Assembly (NCBI GenBank): GCA_018673955.1
Contig: JABHBJ010000069.1
Span: 1 to 38,534, forward strand
Direction: 5' to 3'
DNA length: 38,534 nucleotides
Source: Chloroflexota bacterium
Lineage (GTDB): Bacteria > Chloroflexota > Dehalococcoidia > Lucifugimonadales > Lucifugimonadaceae
This document shows positions 16,351-24,183 of this stretch, piece by piece (the first letter of the stretch is position 1; each line of letters starts with the position of its first letter). A program made the translations under genes and the position numbers. The notes below the pieces were generated by a model, which saw only the letters and a program-made list of their open reading frames with translations, was not told the origin of the DNA and did not search any database.

Positions 16351-16838
16351 GCGATCCCGCTAATTCCTGACCTATCCGATTCATCTGACAATTCAGCAAT
16401 CGTCCGTCCGAACACCGGGTGCACAACATCGGGCGCAATCTGAGCAAGCGGAACCAACACAAACGCACGCTCATGCAATCGAGGGTGCGGAACCGTGACC
16501 CCGCTCGCTTCGATCACATTCTCTCCGTGCAAAAGTAAATCGAGATCTAACGTCCGTGAAGCGTTCTTCTCCTCGCGAGCACGGCCTAGCGCATACTCAA
16601 TTGAAAGCAGATCGGTCACAACGTCTAACGGATCGAGCGTAGTGCTAATCGCCGCAACCTGATTCAGATAACGGGGTTGATATCCCTCCACGCCCCACGG
16701 CTTCGTTTCGAAAACAGAACTAAGCGCCGTGATCGGACCGATAGTCGCTAATCGTTCGACCGCGCCCTGAAGATTCCGAATCCGGTCGCCCAGATTGCTC
16801 CCCAGCCCGATGTACGCCGTCACAACTCCGCTAGGCAT
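16347..16838 (-). CDS. folK: 2-amino-4-hydroxy-6-hydroxymethyldihydropteridine pyrophosphokinase
   Basis: HPPK transfers pyrophosphate from ATP to hydroxymethyl-dihydropterin, the step before dihydropteroate synthase in folate synthesis. The 163-residue protein shows the N-terminal AYIGLGSNLGD block, the KPWGVEGYQPRYLNQVA region, and the signature RTLDLDLLL followed by VPHPRLHERAFVL. I chose the ATG at 16838, which overlaps the folP stop by 8 bases (ATGCCTAG) and gives the usual HPPK N-terminus; an in-frame ATG at 16877 would extend it by 13 residues. The tight overlap indicates translational coupling to folP. The 3' end overlaps the stop of the convergent CopD-like gene. Confidence 0.93.
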   Translation of the reverse strand: MPSGVVTAYIGLGSNLGDRIRNLQGAVERLATIGPITALSSVFETKPWGVEGYQPRYLNQVAAISTTLDPLDVVTDLLSIEYALGRAREEKNASRTLDLDLLLHGENVIEASGVTVPHPRLHERAFVLVPLAQIAPDVVHPVFGRTIAELSDESDRSGISGIA

Positions 16839-17718
16839 CTGGCGTACCGTCTCTCTGCTGCCGTGTAAGCGCATCACTCATCTTCACAACACTCACCATC
16901 TCTCGCATATCATGAACCCGCACGATATCTGCACCACCCTGAATCGCCAAAGCGACCGTGGCTGCCGTTCCGAATCGACGGTCGTCAACCGACTCCCCGG
17001 TTACCGCTCCAATAAACGACTTCCTCGACGTACCAATCAACACTGGAAGTGCCAACATGGCCCGCAACTCTGAGATGTTTCGCAGCAAAGCCATAGACTG
17101 TGCACCCGACTTAGCGAAGCCAACTCCCGGATCGACGATCACATGCGATCTTTCGACTCCCGCGCTCACCAATTCCTCGATAGAACGCCGTAGATCACCC
17201 AAAACATCCTCGACCACATCACCCTGATGCCCGCCTTGTCTGATGTGACTCACGATGATCGGAACCCCAGACTCGGCGAGCATTCCAGACATCGCAGCAT
17301 CGCCAAGCATAGAAACGTCGTTCACCAACGAAGCACCCGCAGCAACAGCAGCGGCAGCAACAGTCGCCTTTCGAGTATCGATTGAAATTGGCACTTCCAA
17401 CCGCCCGATCAATCCCTCGATAACCGGAACGACCCGAGCGATTTCGTTCTCAGCTTCTACGGGTTTGGCGTCTGGATAAATACTCACAGGTCGTGTCGAC
17501 TCACCGCCAATATCGATGATGTCAGCGCCTTCGTCTTCCATCCGTAACGCCTGATCTACCGCCTGCTGCACTTCGCCCGTCGTAGGCAACACGCCATCAC
17601 CCGAAAACGAATCTGGCGTAGCGTTCACGACTCCCATGACGTACGTGCGCTCTCCCCAAACGAAATCCCGTTCGCCAAGGCGCAGCGTTGATATAGATTT
17701 GTGAGGAGAATTAGCCAT
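16831..17718 (-). CDS. folP: Dihydropteroate synthase
   Basis: Condenses the pterin pyrophosphate made by FolK with p-aminobenzoate to form dihydropteroate; it is the sulfonamide target. The 295-residue TIM-barrel protein shows the two family signatures, VMGVVNATPDSFSGDG (residues 27-42) and IIDIGGESTRP (67-77). It also has SIDTRKA (112-118), VDPGVGFAKS (195-204), the GTSRKSF loop (229-235) and VHDM (268-271). The ATG at 17718 has only a weak ribosome binding site. It is the first gene of a two-gene folP-folK operon and is divergent from the carboxylase gene; the 169-base gap between them must hold both promoters and is A+T-rich. Confidence 0.96.
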   Translation of the reverse strand: MANSPHKSISTLRLGERDFVWGERTYVMGVVNATPDSFSGDGVLPTTGEVQQAVDQALRMEDEGADIIDIGGESTRPVSIYPDAKPVEAENEIARVVPVIEGLIGRLEVPISIDTRKATVAAAAVAAGASLVNDVSMLGDAAMSGMLAESGVPIIVSHIRQGGHQGDVVEDVLGDLRRSIEELVSAGVERSHVIVDPGVGFAKSGAQSMALLRNISELRAMLALPVLIGTSRKSFIGAVTGESVDDRRFGTAATVALAIQGGADIVRVHDMREMVSVVKMSDALTRQQRDGTPDA

Positions 17719-17887
17719 CGATCGCTTACGCGAATAAAACTGAGTATTGTCACGAATTCAAGTCGATTTTGGTCGAGATAACTTTTTCACAAAATCGACT
17801 ACTAAATATTAACACTCACCTAGCAGCCAATAACCCCAATTCCAGAGTTGCTGCACAAGTTGACCTAAGTTAAGATTTGTTTGAGCT

Positions 17888-19567
17888 TTGCGCCCTTTCA
17901 AACAGCTGCACGCCGTTTGTTGCAAATTCGAACTACGCTCGAAGCAAATCCACTACCTGCGAGGCACTACGATAGCCACCGAATCTTCATCCGACGCCGC
18001 GAACGACAAAGTTGAACAGGTACAGCCATCGAAGCTAGACGATCTCAACGCTCGCCGCAAAAAGGCACACCTTGGCGGCGGCGAGAAGCGAATTGAATCT
18101 CAACACAAACGTGGAAAACTCACTGCACGAGAACGACTCGTCAGCTTTTTCGACGATGGCAGCTTCTCCGAACTCGATACTTTCGTAACCCATCGATCCA
18201 CCGATCTCGGTCTCGAAAAGCAGCGTTTAGAAGGCGATGCAGTCGTCACAGGCCACGGCACAGTCGATGGTCGGCAGGTATTCGCATACGCCCAAGACTT
18301 CACCGTTCTCGGTGGATCGCTATCACTGGTAGCTGCTCAGAAAATTTCTAAAGTTATGGACCATGCAATGCGCATGGGCGCGCCGATCATCGGCATAAAC
18401 GACTCGGGTGGAGCACGAATCCAAGAAGGAATCGATTCTCTCGCTGGCTACGGTGAAATCTTCAAGCGCAACACGCTCGCATCAGGAGTCGTTCCGCAAA
18501 TCACGATCATCGCTGGCCCAGCAGCCGGCGGAGCCGTCTACTCACCTGCCCTAACCGACTTCATCTACATGGTCGAAGGCATCGGACAGATGTACATCAC
18601 TGGTCCCGACGTGGTGAAATCCGTAACAGGCGAAGAGGTCTCACACGAGGATCTCGGTGGAGCCGCAACTCACGCCTCCCGAAGCGGAGTCGCACATTTC
18701 ACTGCTGAATCCGAGGAAGCATGCTTCGCTCACGTTCGGCTGCTTCTTTCCTACCTTCCTTCCAATAACGCGGAAGGCGCCCCTGTATCAGAACCGGCTG
18801 ACTCTCCCGACCGAGCAGACTCGTCACTGCGGGACGTTGTTCCAGAAGCAGCGAACCAGCCGTACGACGTGATGGACGTGATCACGAAAGTGGTCGACAA
18901 CGGAGATTTCCTACCTGTTCACCACAACTTCGCCCCGAACGTTGTAGTTGGACTCGCTCGCATAGACGGTCGAAGCATCGGCATCGTCGCCAACCAAGCG
19001 AACCAGATGGCTGGAATGCTCGACATCGATGCCTCCGACAAAGCTGCTCGGTTCGTTCGATTCTGCGACGCCTTCAATATTCCAATTGTGACTTTGGTCG
19101 ACGTTCCCGGCTTCATGCCAGGAACCCAGCAGGAATACGGCGGTCTCATCCGCCACGGAGCCAAATTGCTCTACGCTTACGTGGAAGCTACCGTTCCGAA
19201 GATTACTGTAATTCTCCGAAAAGCCTACGGCGGTGCCTACATCGTCATGGGCTCGAAGGAAATGCGAACCGACGTAAACCTCGCTTGGCCCGGATCGGAA
19301 ATCGCCGTGATGGGGCCCGAAGGTGCCATCAACGTTATTGGCCGCCGGGAAATTGCTGCCGCTGATGATGCAGAAGCCAAACGCGCTGAGATGGTTGCCG
19401 ATTATCGAGATCAGTTTGCAAATCCGTACGTCGCAGCCAACCGTGGCTACCTCGACGACGTTATCGACCCTGCACAAACTCGACCCGAACTCGTGAAAGC
19501 ACTTCGAATGCTCGAATCGAAGGTCGATAGTCTTCCGCCGAAAAAACACGGAAATATCCCGCTCTAG
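17888..19567 (+). CDS. Acyl-CoA carboxylase, carboxyltransferase (beta) subunit
   Basis: Carboxyltransferase of a biotin-dependent acyl-CoA carboxylase, probably propionyl-CoA carboxylase beta (PccB/MmdA family). It moves CO2 from carboxybiotin to an acyl-CoA. Counted from the TTG, the crotonase-like N-domain carries the GGARIQEG block at residues 174-181 and the C-domain carries AYGGAYIVMGSKEM from residue 446. The body length fits the family (about 520 residues). The first 28 residues do not look like the family and contain two cysteines. No ATG or GTG occurs near the expected start, but GAGG (17961-17964) precedes an in-frame ATA at 17972 by seven bases, so the true start is uncertain. No biotin carboxylase gene is in the window. 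A MazG-like gene follows after 10 bases. Confidence 0.93.
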   Translation: MRPFKQLHAVCCKFELRSKQIHYLRGTTIATESSSDAANDKVEQVQPSKLDDLNARRKKAHLGGGEKRIESQHKRGKLTARERLVSFFDDGSFSELDTFVTHRSTDLGLEKQRLEGDAVVTGHGTVDGRQVFAYAQDFTVLGGSLSLVAAQKISKVMDHAMRMGAPIIGINDSGGARIQEGIDSLAGYGEIFKRNTLASGVVPQITIIAGPAAGGAVYSPALTDFIYMVEGIGQMYITGPDVVKSVTGEEVSHEDLGGAATHASRSGVAHFTAESEEACFAHVRLLLSYLPSNNAEGAPVSEPADSPDRADSSLRDVVPEAANQPYDVMDVITKVVDNGDFLPVHHNFAPNVVVGLARIDGRSIGIVANQANQMAGMLDIDASDKAARFVRFCDAFNIPIVTLVDVPGFMPGTQQEYGGLIRHGAKLLYAYVEATVPKITVILRKAYGGAYIVMGSKEMRTDVNLAWPGSEIAVMGPEGAINVIGRREIAAADDAEAKRAEMVADYRDQFANPYVAANRGYLDDVIDPAQTRPELVKALRMLESKVDSLPPKKHGNIPL

Positions 19568-19577
19568 TAGCCATTTG

Positions 19578-20015
19578 ATGCCAGACAACACTCAAAGTAA
19601 TACAGGACGAAAATATGCACCCAATACCGTTGGGAAGCAGGAGTTCGTAGATTCGATGAGTCGAATGGCGGCCGAAGTATGGGATTTCCACAATAGATTC
19701 GAAATCGGATCGGGTCAGTTTGAGGGTCAAAGCGCAACCGACATCGTCGCAAACCGCACAAGCATCCTCGATGAAGAGTTCAATGAATTAGCGCAAGCAA
19801 TATCTGAAAAAGAAGGCGACGAAGCCGTTGCTGACGAAACAGCCGACATTCTGTTCGTAGCCATGGGGCATGCAGAAGCAATGGGCCGTCCGGGAATCGA
19901 TGGGACCGACCGCGTCAGTAACAAAGCTGCCGCGAAGACCAGTGAAACCCATGCGATTCGGCCCGACACCGGAAAAGTATTACCTAGAGAAGGAAAACCT
20001 CACAAGTGGCAGTAA
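19578..20015 (+). CDS. MazG-like nucleotide pyrophosphohydrolase
   Basis: A 145-residue all-alpha NTP pyrophosphohydrolase-like protein. The metal-binding pattern is visible as DEEFNE (E67, E70) followed about 17 residues later by DETAD (E87, D90), the ExxE...ExxD arrangement of MazG, HisE and related enzymes. These hydrolyse nucleotides such as dNTPs or phosphoribosyl-ATP to monophosphate and pyrophosphate. The polar C-terminal tail (from about residue 110) is not part of the core, and the substrate is unknown. The ATG at 19578 lies 10 bases after the carboxylase stop, so the two are likely cotranscribed; a TTG one codon earlier is in frame. Confidence 0.75.
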   Translation: MPDNTQSNTGRKYAPNTVGKQEFVDSMSRMAAEVWDFHNRFEIGSGQFEGQSATDIVANRTSILDEEFNELAQAISEKEGDEAVADETADILFVAMGHAEAMGRPGIDGTDRVSNKAAAKTSETHAIRPDTGKVLPREGKPHKWQ

Positions 20016-20084
20016 CGACTCGATAGTTTTGAGTCGCAATACGTTGCAAATACACTTGGTGAGAAGCTGAGGAAGAAATAACTT

Positions 20085-21014
20085 ATGAAGTTCAAAGTAA
20101 CAGTAGTCGGTGCCGGATTTGTTGGTGCAACAACGGCTCAGCGAGTGTTCGAAACCGGCTATGCCGACGTCGTTCTTGTCGACATTGTTGAAGGCAAGCC
20201 TCAGGGCATCGCACTCGACATGCTCGAATCTGGCCCCGTTGTCGGAACCGACGCACAGATCAACGGAACCAACACATATGAAGACACCGCCGACTCCGAC
20301 GTTGTAGTCGTAACCGCCGGTCTCCCGCGCAAACCCGGCATGAGCCGTGACGACCTCCTGCTCATCAACATGAAAATTGTTGGTTCTGTGACCGCAGAAG
20401 TCGCAAAATACTCACCAAACGCAATCCTGATCGTTGTCTCGAACCCGCTCGATGCGATGGTTCAGCACGCATACAAGGTAAGCGGATTCCCTAAGGAACG
20501 AGTTATCGGCATGGCCGGTATTCTCGACACCGCACGATTCCGCACTTTCCTCTCGCAGGAACTAAACGCATCAGTCACAAACGTATCTGCCTACGTTCTC
20601 GGTGGACACGGCGACACGATGGTTCCTCTAATCGGTTCAACCACAGTTGGTGGCGTTCCAGTAGCAAAACTGATCGAAGCAAACCGACTTGAAGAAATCG
20701 TTCAGCGAACTCGAGACGGTGGAGCCGAAATCGTAGGTCTCCTAAAGACCGGATCTGCCTACTACGCTCCTTCAGCAGCCGTCGCTCAGATGGTCGAAGC
20801 CGTTCTACTCGACCGCAAGGAGATTCTGCCTTGTGCGGCGTTCCTAGAGGGCGAATATGGCATTGACGGTCTCTACGCCGGAGTTCCAGTGAAGCTCGGA
20901 GCTGCAGGAATCGAAGAAATCATCGAAGTCGAACTATCCGACAGCGAAGCCGCAGCCCTAAAGGCATCAGCCGACTCCGTTCAGGAACTAGTCGACATCA
21001 TGGCAAAAGCGTAA
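20085..21014 (+). CDS. mdh: Malate dehydrogenase
   Basis: NAD-dependent oxidation of malate to oxaloacetate in the TCA cycle. The 309-residue protein is of the LDH-like MDH type. It has the GxGxxG motif (G9, G11, G14), D32 for NAD binding, and the substrate arginines R81 and R87 in [11 protein letters not shown], where R81 marks malate rather than lactate specificity. The D147 and H173 proton relay is present, with H173 in [15 protein letters not shown] about 11 bases before the ATG supports the start. It follows the MazG-like gene by 69 bases. Fumarase and succinate dehydrogenase genes elsewhere in the window complete succinate to oxaloacetate. Confidence 0.96.
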   Translation: MKFKVTVVGAGFVGATTAQRVFETGYADVVLVDIVEGKPQGIALDMLESGPVVGTDAQINGTNTYEDTADSDVVVVTAGLPRKPGMSRDDLLLINMKIVGSVTAEVAKYSPNAILIVVSNPLDAMVQHAYKVSGFPKERVIGMAGILDTARFRTFLSQELNASVTNVSAYVLGGHGDTMVPLIGSTTVGGVPVAKLIEANRLEEIVQRTRDGGAEIVGLLKTGSAYYAPSAAVAQMVEAVLLDRKEILPCAAFLEGEYGIDGLYAGVPVKLGAAGIEEIIEVELSDSEAAALKASADSVQELVDIMAKA

Positions 21015-21100
21015 GTGGCATAGCCACGTTTTCTGAGAAATCGAGTTCGTTGATTGAAAAGCTACATCCGTTCTTCTGGAAAATAAGTAGTTGAAATCAA

Positions 21101-21129
21101 AGTGAGGCGACCTTTAAGGTCGCCTCACT
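21101..21129. terminator. Long palindrome after mdh, probable terminator
   Basis: AGTGAGGCGACCTT (21101-21114) is exactly inverted at 21116-21129 around a single central T. In an RNA this gives a stem of about 12-13 bp. On the plus strand only GTTCT follows; on the minus strand TTTGATTT follows. Its place after mdh suggests transcription termination, though the weak T tract leaves an operator-like role open. Confidence 0.6.
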
Positions 21130-21148
21130 CGTTCTACCGCCCACTGTC

Positions 21149-21170
21149 ACCCTGAATTCATTTTCAGGGT
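21149..21170. repeat. Small palindromic repeat (ACCCTGAA/TTCAGGGT)
   Basis: An 8-bp stem, ACCCTGAA (21149-21156) with TTCAGGGT (21163-21170), has a 6-base loop. The GTCACCCTGAA...TTCAGGGTC form resembles dispersed intergenic repeats seen in many genomes. It lies just before the SDR gene. There is only one copy in this window. Confidence 0.4.
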
Positions 21171-21215
21171 CAAACGCTCAACCACACCTGATAAACACAA
21201 TAAGAGAACATCCAA

Positions 21216-21956
21216 ATGACCGGCAGGCTCACAGGAAAAACAGCAGTAGTTACAGCTGCGGCACAGGGAATCGGTGAAGCAACGGCACGAGCATTCGCCG
21301 CCGAGGGCGCTCAGGTCTGGGCGACCGACGTGAACACCGAAAAACTGGGTGCACTCGATACTGTCGAAGGCATCACGACTCATCGCTGCGACGTCACAAA
21401 CGAAGCGTCAATCGCCGCTCTATTGGCTCACACTGGTGCTCCGGGTATCTTGTTCAACTGCGCTGGGTACGTTGCTGTGGGAACGATTCTCACTTCAACT
21501 GAAAAAGACTGGGATTTCTCTTTTGAACTAAACGTGAAGTCACTTTTCCACATGCTTCGAGCCTATCTTCCACCAATGATCAACAACGGCGGTGGCTCAA
21601 TCATCAACATGGCGTCTCTTTCGTCTCACCTGCTCGGTGTCCCCGAACGCGCTGCTTACACAGCGACAAAAGCGGCCGTGATAGGAATAACCAAGTCGGT
21701 CGCTAAGGACTATCTCACTGACAACATCCGAGTGAATGCCATCGCTCCGGCAACCGTCGAAACACCATCTTTACAAGACAGAATCAACGCCACCGGCGAT
21801 GCCAAAGCAGCCCGCGCTGCCTTCATCGCCCGACAGCCAATGGGTCGTGTTGGAACGCCCCAAGAGATCGCACATCTGGCCGTCTACCTCGCCTCAGACG
21901 AATCGTCATACACCACCGGACAAATCCACGTCATCGATGGAGCTATGAGCCTGTAA
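21216..21956 (+). CDS. SDR oxidoreductase, BDH2/DHRS6-like
   Basis: A 246-residue classical SDR that strongly resembles animal BDH2 (DHRS6), a cytosolic NAD-dependent enzyme reported as (R)-3-hydroxybutyrate dehydrogenase and 4-oxo-L-proline reductase. The glycine motif is the unusual TAAAQGIG (residues 13-20). D38 indicates NAD use. NCAG is at 81-84, S134 or S136 is the catalytic serine, and Y148 and K152 form the YxxxK motif. Arginines R145, R189 and R206 match, one position offset, the three arginines that line the acidic-substrate site of human BDH2 as I recall it. This predicts a small carboxylate substrate. The gene sits alone between mdh and a convergent sdh operon. Confidence 0.85.
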   Translation: MTGRLTGKTAVVTAAAQGIGEATARAFAAEGAQVWATDVNTEKLGALDTVEGITTHRCDVTNEASIAALLAHTGAPGILFNCAGYVAVGTILTSTEKDWDFSFELNVKSLFHMLRAYLPPMINNGGGSIINMASLSSHLLGVPERAAYTATKAAVIGITKSVAKDYLTDNIRVNAIAPATVETPSLQDRINATGDAKAARAAFIARQPMGRVGTPQEIAHLAVYLASDESSYTTGQIHVIDGAMSL

Positions 21957-22088
21957 TAAGTATCAGAATATAATTGGGAACGATCTAATTCGGAAACGAA
22001 GCCTCTATTTGTTGTTTCACGTTTCTATAGTCATATTCGTAATCTCCCTGATAGTGCCATCTTTATCCCCCATACCACCGCAGTTGAT

Positions 22089-22240
22089 TTAAGGGGATCT
22101 AGTCTCACTGATTTGGCAATCCTCTAACCGGGCGTTGGTTCCGAATACGGTTTCCCATCCTGTGATTTTTCCAGTAACAGTTATCGAGTCTTCGGGCCTG
22201 AGGTCGAGAAACGCACTAGCCGCAGAACCAACGAACAAAA
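22089..22240 (-). pseudogene. Probable remnant of a small OB-fold-like gene
   Basis: The minus strand encodes an open stretch ending at a TAA (22089). It contains RPEDSITVTGKITGWETVFG and then TNARLEDCQI, which reads like real protein, similar in style to nucleic-acid-binding-like OB folds. It has no credible start: the open frame begins inside a terminator hairpin (22239-22271) and the first 15 or so residues are the hairpin itself. I read it as the 3' piece of a lost gene. It could also be chance coding-like sequence. Confidence 0.35.
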
Positions 22241-22271
22241 AAAGCCCCGAAGATCTCTTCTGGGGCTTTTT
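22239..22271. terminator. Bidirectional rho-independent terminator
   Basis: AAAAAGCCCC (22239-22248) pairs with GGGGCTTTTT (22262-22271), with an inner GAAGA/TCTTC extension and a bulged T at 22261. The A run on one side and T run on the other let it work on both strands. It sits between the convergent BDH2-like SDR and sdhE genes and closes the long minus-strand respiratory block. Confidence 0.85.
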
Positions 22272-22294
22272 CATATCTATACCAAAGGAAAGAA

Positions 22295-23191
22295 CTAAAC
22301 CCGTGTGGGCAAAGCCTCTGCCTTTCGAACTATTTCTTTGGTCGAAACGATGTGCTTCTGAAGACCCAGAGTCTTCTCGCTCATGCCCATCGCCAACCCA
22401 ATCAACTGAGGAACGTGGATAACAGGCAAATCTGCCTTATCGCCACGAACCTGCTTACGAGCCTTAGGCTGGTATCCGTCGAGGTTCAAGTGACACAACG
22501 GGCAGGGAGTGACCATAGCATCGGCGCCAAGATCCTTCGCAGTACCAGTATGATTCGCAACCATCTTCATCGAGTTCGCCTGATTGATAAATAGAATCGG
22601 GAATCCGCAGCAAGCAGTCTTGCCAGCAAAGTCAGTCACATTTCCACCAACAGATTCAATCAAATCTTCGAGAGAAGTCTCACGGGTTGGATTTGCCTTG
22701 AACTCAAGCGCATCGGTCGGTCTAACCATGTAGCAACCGTAAAACGGAGCCATGTTCATTCCAGTGAGCTCGCGAGTGAACGTCTCTTTTAGCTTCTCAA
22801 GACCAATGTCCTCTATCAAAGCCCACAAAAGGTGCTTCACGGATGTTGTGCCTTTGTACTCAAGTCCCTCTGCTGCGAGGTGCTTGTTCACCTCCGCAAG
22901 GTACTCAGGGTCCTTCTTCACACGGTGATTAGCCTGACTCATCACCCCTTGGCAGGTGGAGCACAGAACCATTATCGGCAGCCCCATCTGTTCGGCCATA
23001 GCGAAGGTTCGAACATTCAAGATGTCACCCATCTTGAGGTTCTTTTCCTGCAATACACCTGCGCCGGTACAAGCTGCCTTTGTCAATTCAACATGCTCAA
23101 TTCCGAGCCTATCCATAACGGCGAGTGCGGAATCGTACAGTTCGGGAGCGCCACCTCGGGCGACACATCCAGGATAAAAAGCGTACTTCAT
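22295..23191 (-). CDS. sdhE: Succinate dehydrogenase subunit E, HdrB-like (CCG domains)
   Basis: A 298-residue protein with two cysteine-rich CCG domains like heterodisulfide reductase subunit B. It replaces the usual haem-bearing membrane anchors in type E succinate:quinone reductases and related methylmenaquinol:fumarate reductases. The second domain is complete: C153, C194-C195 and C230xxC233. The first is degenerate, with C9, a single C41 where CC is usual, and C77xxC80. These cysteines bind Fe-S clusters in family members, and the protein is thought to attach to the membrane without true transmembrane helices; none are seen here. Its ATG overlaps the sdhB stop (TAATG). No small sdhF gene follows. 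The symbol refers to the anchor-like subunit, not the flavinylation factor of the same name. Confidence 0.85.
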   Translation of the reverse strand: MKYAFYPGCVARGGAPELYDSALAVMDRLGIEHVELTKAACTGAGVLQEKNLKMGDILNVRTFAMAEQMGLPIMVLCSTCQGVMSQANHRVKKDPEYLAEVNKHLAAEGLEYKGTTSVKHLLWALIEDIGLEKLKETFTRELTGMNMAPFYGCYMVRPTDALEFKANPTRETSLEDLIESVGGNVTDFAGKTACCGFPILFINQANSMKMVANHTGTAKDLGADAMVTPCPLCHLNLDGYQPKARKQVRGDKADLPVIHVPQLIGLAMGMSEKTLGLQKHIVSTKEIVRKAEALPTRV

Positions 23192-24183
23192 TAGGATTCA
23201 TCCTCCACGCTCTTGTAGAGGTCTTTCACTTTTTGATTGTCTTCAGATTTGTGCGGCATCAACGGTGGCAACTTGCCCTTTCGCATTGCAGCGATTCCAA
23301 TAGGAGCGAGATCGAGCAATCGCGGAAGGTTTGTCCAACCCGCAGAATCAATCGCCAGACGAGTTTCGTCTAAGCGTCCATTCTTTTTTACAGAGTTATA
23401 GAACGATTCAGTATGGTGATACCCAGGGGTATTCGTATTACCTGCTTTGATTGCAGCCTCACGCAACTCCATGATTCTGTCCATAGGCGCAACACCTTTA
23501 GGGCAAACATCGACACACTTCATGCAGCGTGTGCAGTCCCACATTCCGCCATCTTCGTCGTTGAGCATCTTCAGACGCTCATCACGTTTACCGTCACGAG
23601 GGTCTTCCGTGAAGCGCCATGCTTTCGCAAGCGCAGCGGGTCCGATGAAATTAGCATCGACTTCAAGCACCGTACAGTCAGATACACAGCAACCGCACAT
23701 GATGCAGTTCATCGAAGTGAGAAGGTTTTCCATCGACGAGTTCGATGCGATGTACTCGCCTTGTGCAGGCACATGGTCAGGTTGCAAGAACGGCTCAACT
23801 CGCTTGATCTGCGAGAAGAACGTATCGAGCGATACTACGAGGTCTTTCACAACGTGCTGGTTACCCATCGGCTCAATAATCAACTGCTCACCGTTTGGAG
23901 CAACGTCGATCACTCGAGTCTTGCAAACCAGCTTGGCGCTGCCGTTCACCTTCATTCCGCATGATCCGCAGATCGAAGCTCGGCATGCGCAGCGCATTGC
24001 CAGAGTTCCGTCATTCTGCTCTCGGACTTCGATTAGAGAGTCCAAAACCGTTGAATCCGGATGAACATCAACTTCATATTCCTGCCACCAGGTCTTACCA
24101 CCTGAATCAGCGGGGTCGTATCGCTTTACCTTCAGTTTGACGTTGATAGTCTGTTGCTCGGTAGCTTGCTTCGCGTCTGGCAT
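23191..24183 (-). CDS. sdhB: Succinate dehydrogenase iron-sulfur subunit
   Basis: The 330-residue Fe-S subunit carries electrons from the flavin of SdhA toward quinone. The [2Fe-2S] ligands are C67, C72, C75 and C87, with an additional C65. The ferredoxin-like domain has C160, C163, C166 and C170, then C217, C220, C223 and C227. In E. coli SdhB the position equal to C220 is not cysteine and that centre is [3Fe-4S]. The extra cysteine here is the hallmark of type E enzymes, where it is thought to give a second [4Fe-4S] cluster. The C-terminus is longer than in E. coli, by roughly 90 residues. The gene lies directly between sdhA and sdhE with no gap. Confidence 0.93.
   Translation of the reverse strand: MPDAKQATEQQTINVKLKVKRYDPADSGGKTWWQEYEVDVHPDSTVLDSLIEVREQNDGTLAMRCACRASICGSCGMKVNGSAKLVCKTRVIDVAPNGEQLIIEPMGNQHVVKDLVVSLDTFFSQIKRVEPFLQPDHVPAQGEYIASNSSMENLLTSMNCIMCGCCVSDCTVLEVDANFIGPAALAKAWRFTEDPRDGKRDERLKMLNDEDGGMWDCTRCMKCVDVCPKGVAPMDRIMELREAAIKAGNTNTPGYHHTESFYNSVKKNGRLDETRLAIDSAGWTNLPRLLDLAPIGIAAMRKGKLPPLMPHKSEDNQKVKDLYKSVEDES

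Noticed and set aside
18911-19591. Open frame of about 226 codons on the minus strand
   Set aside because: It is the antisense shadow of the carboxyltransferase gene and shows no protein-family motifs.
23447-24064. Open frame of about 205 codons on the plus strand
   Set aside because: It lies entirely opposite sdhB, whose protein has unmistakable Fe-S motifs; the plus-strand translation has no recognisable domain.
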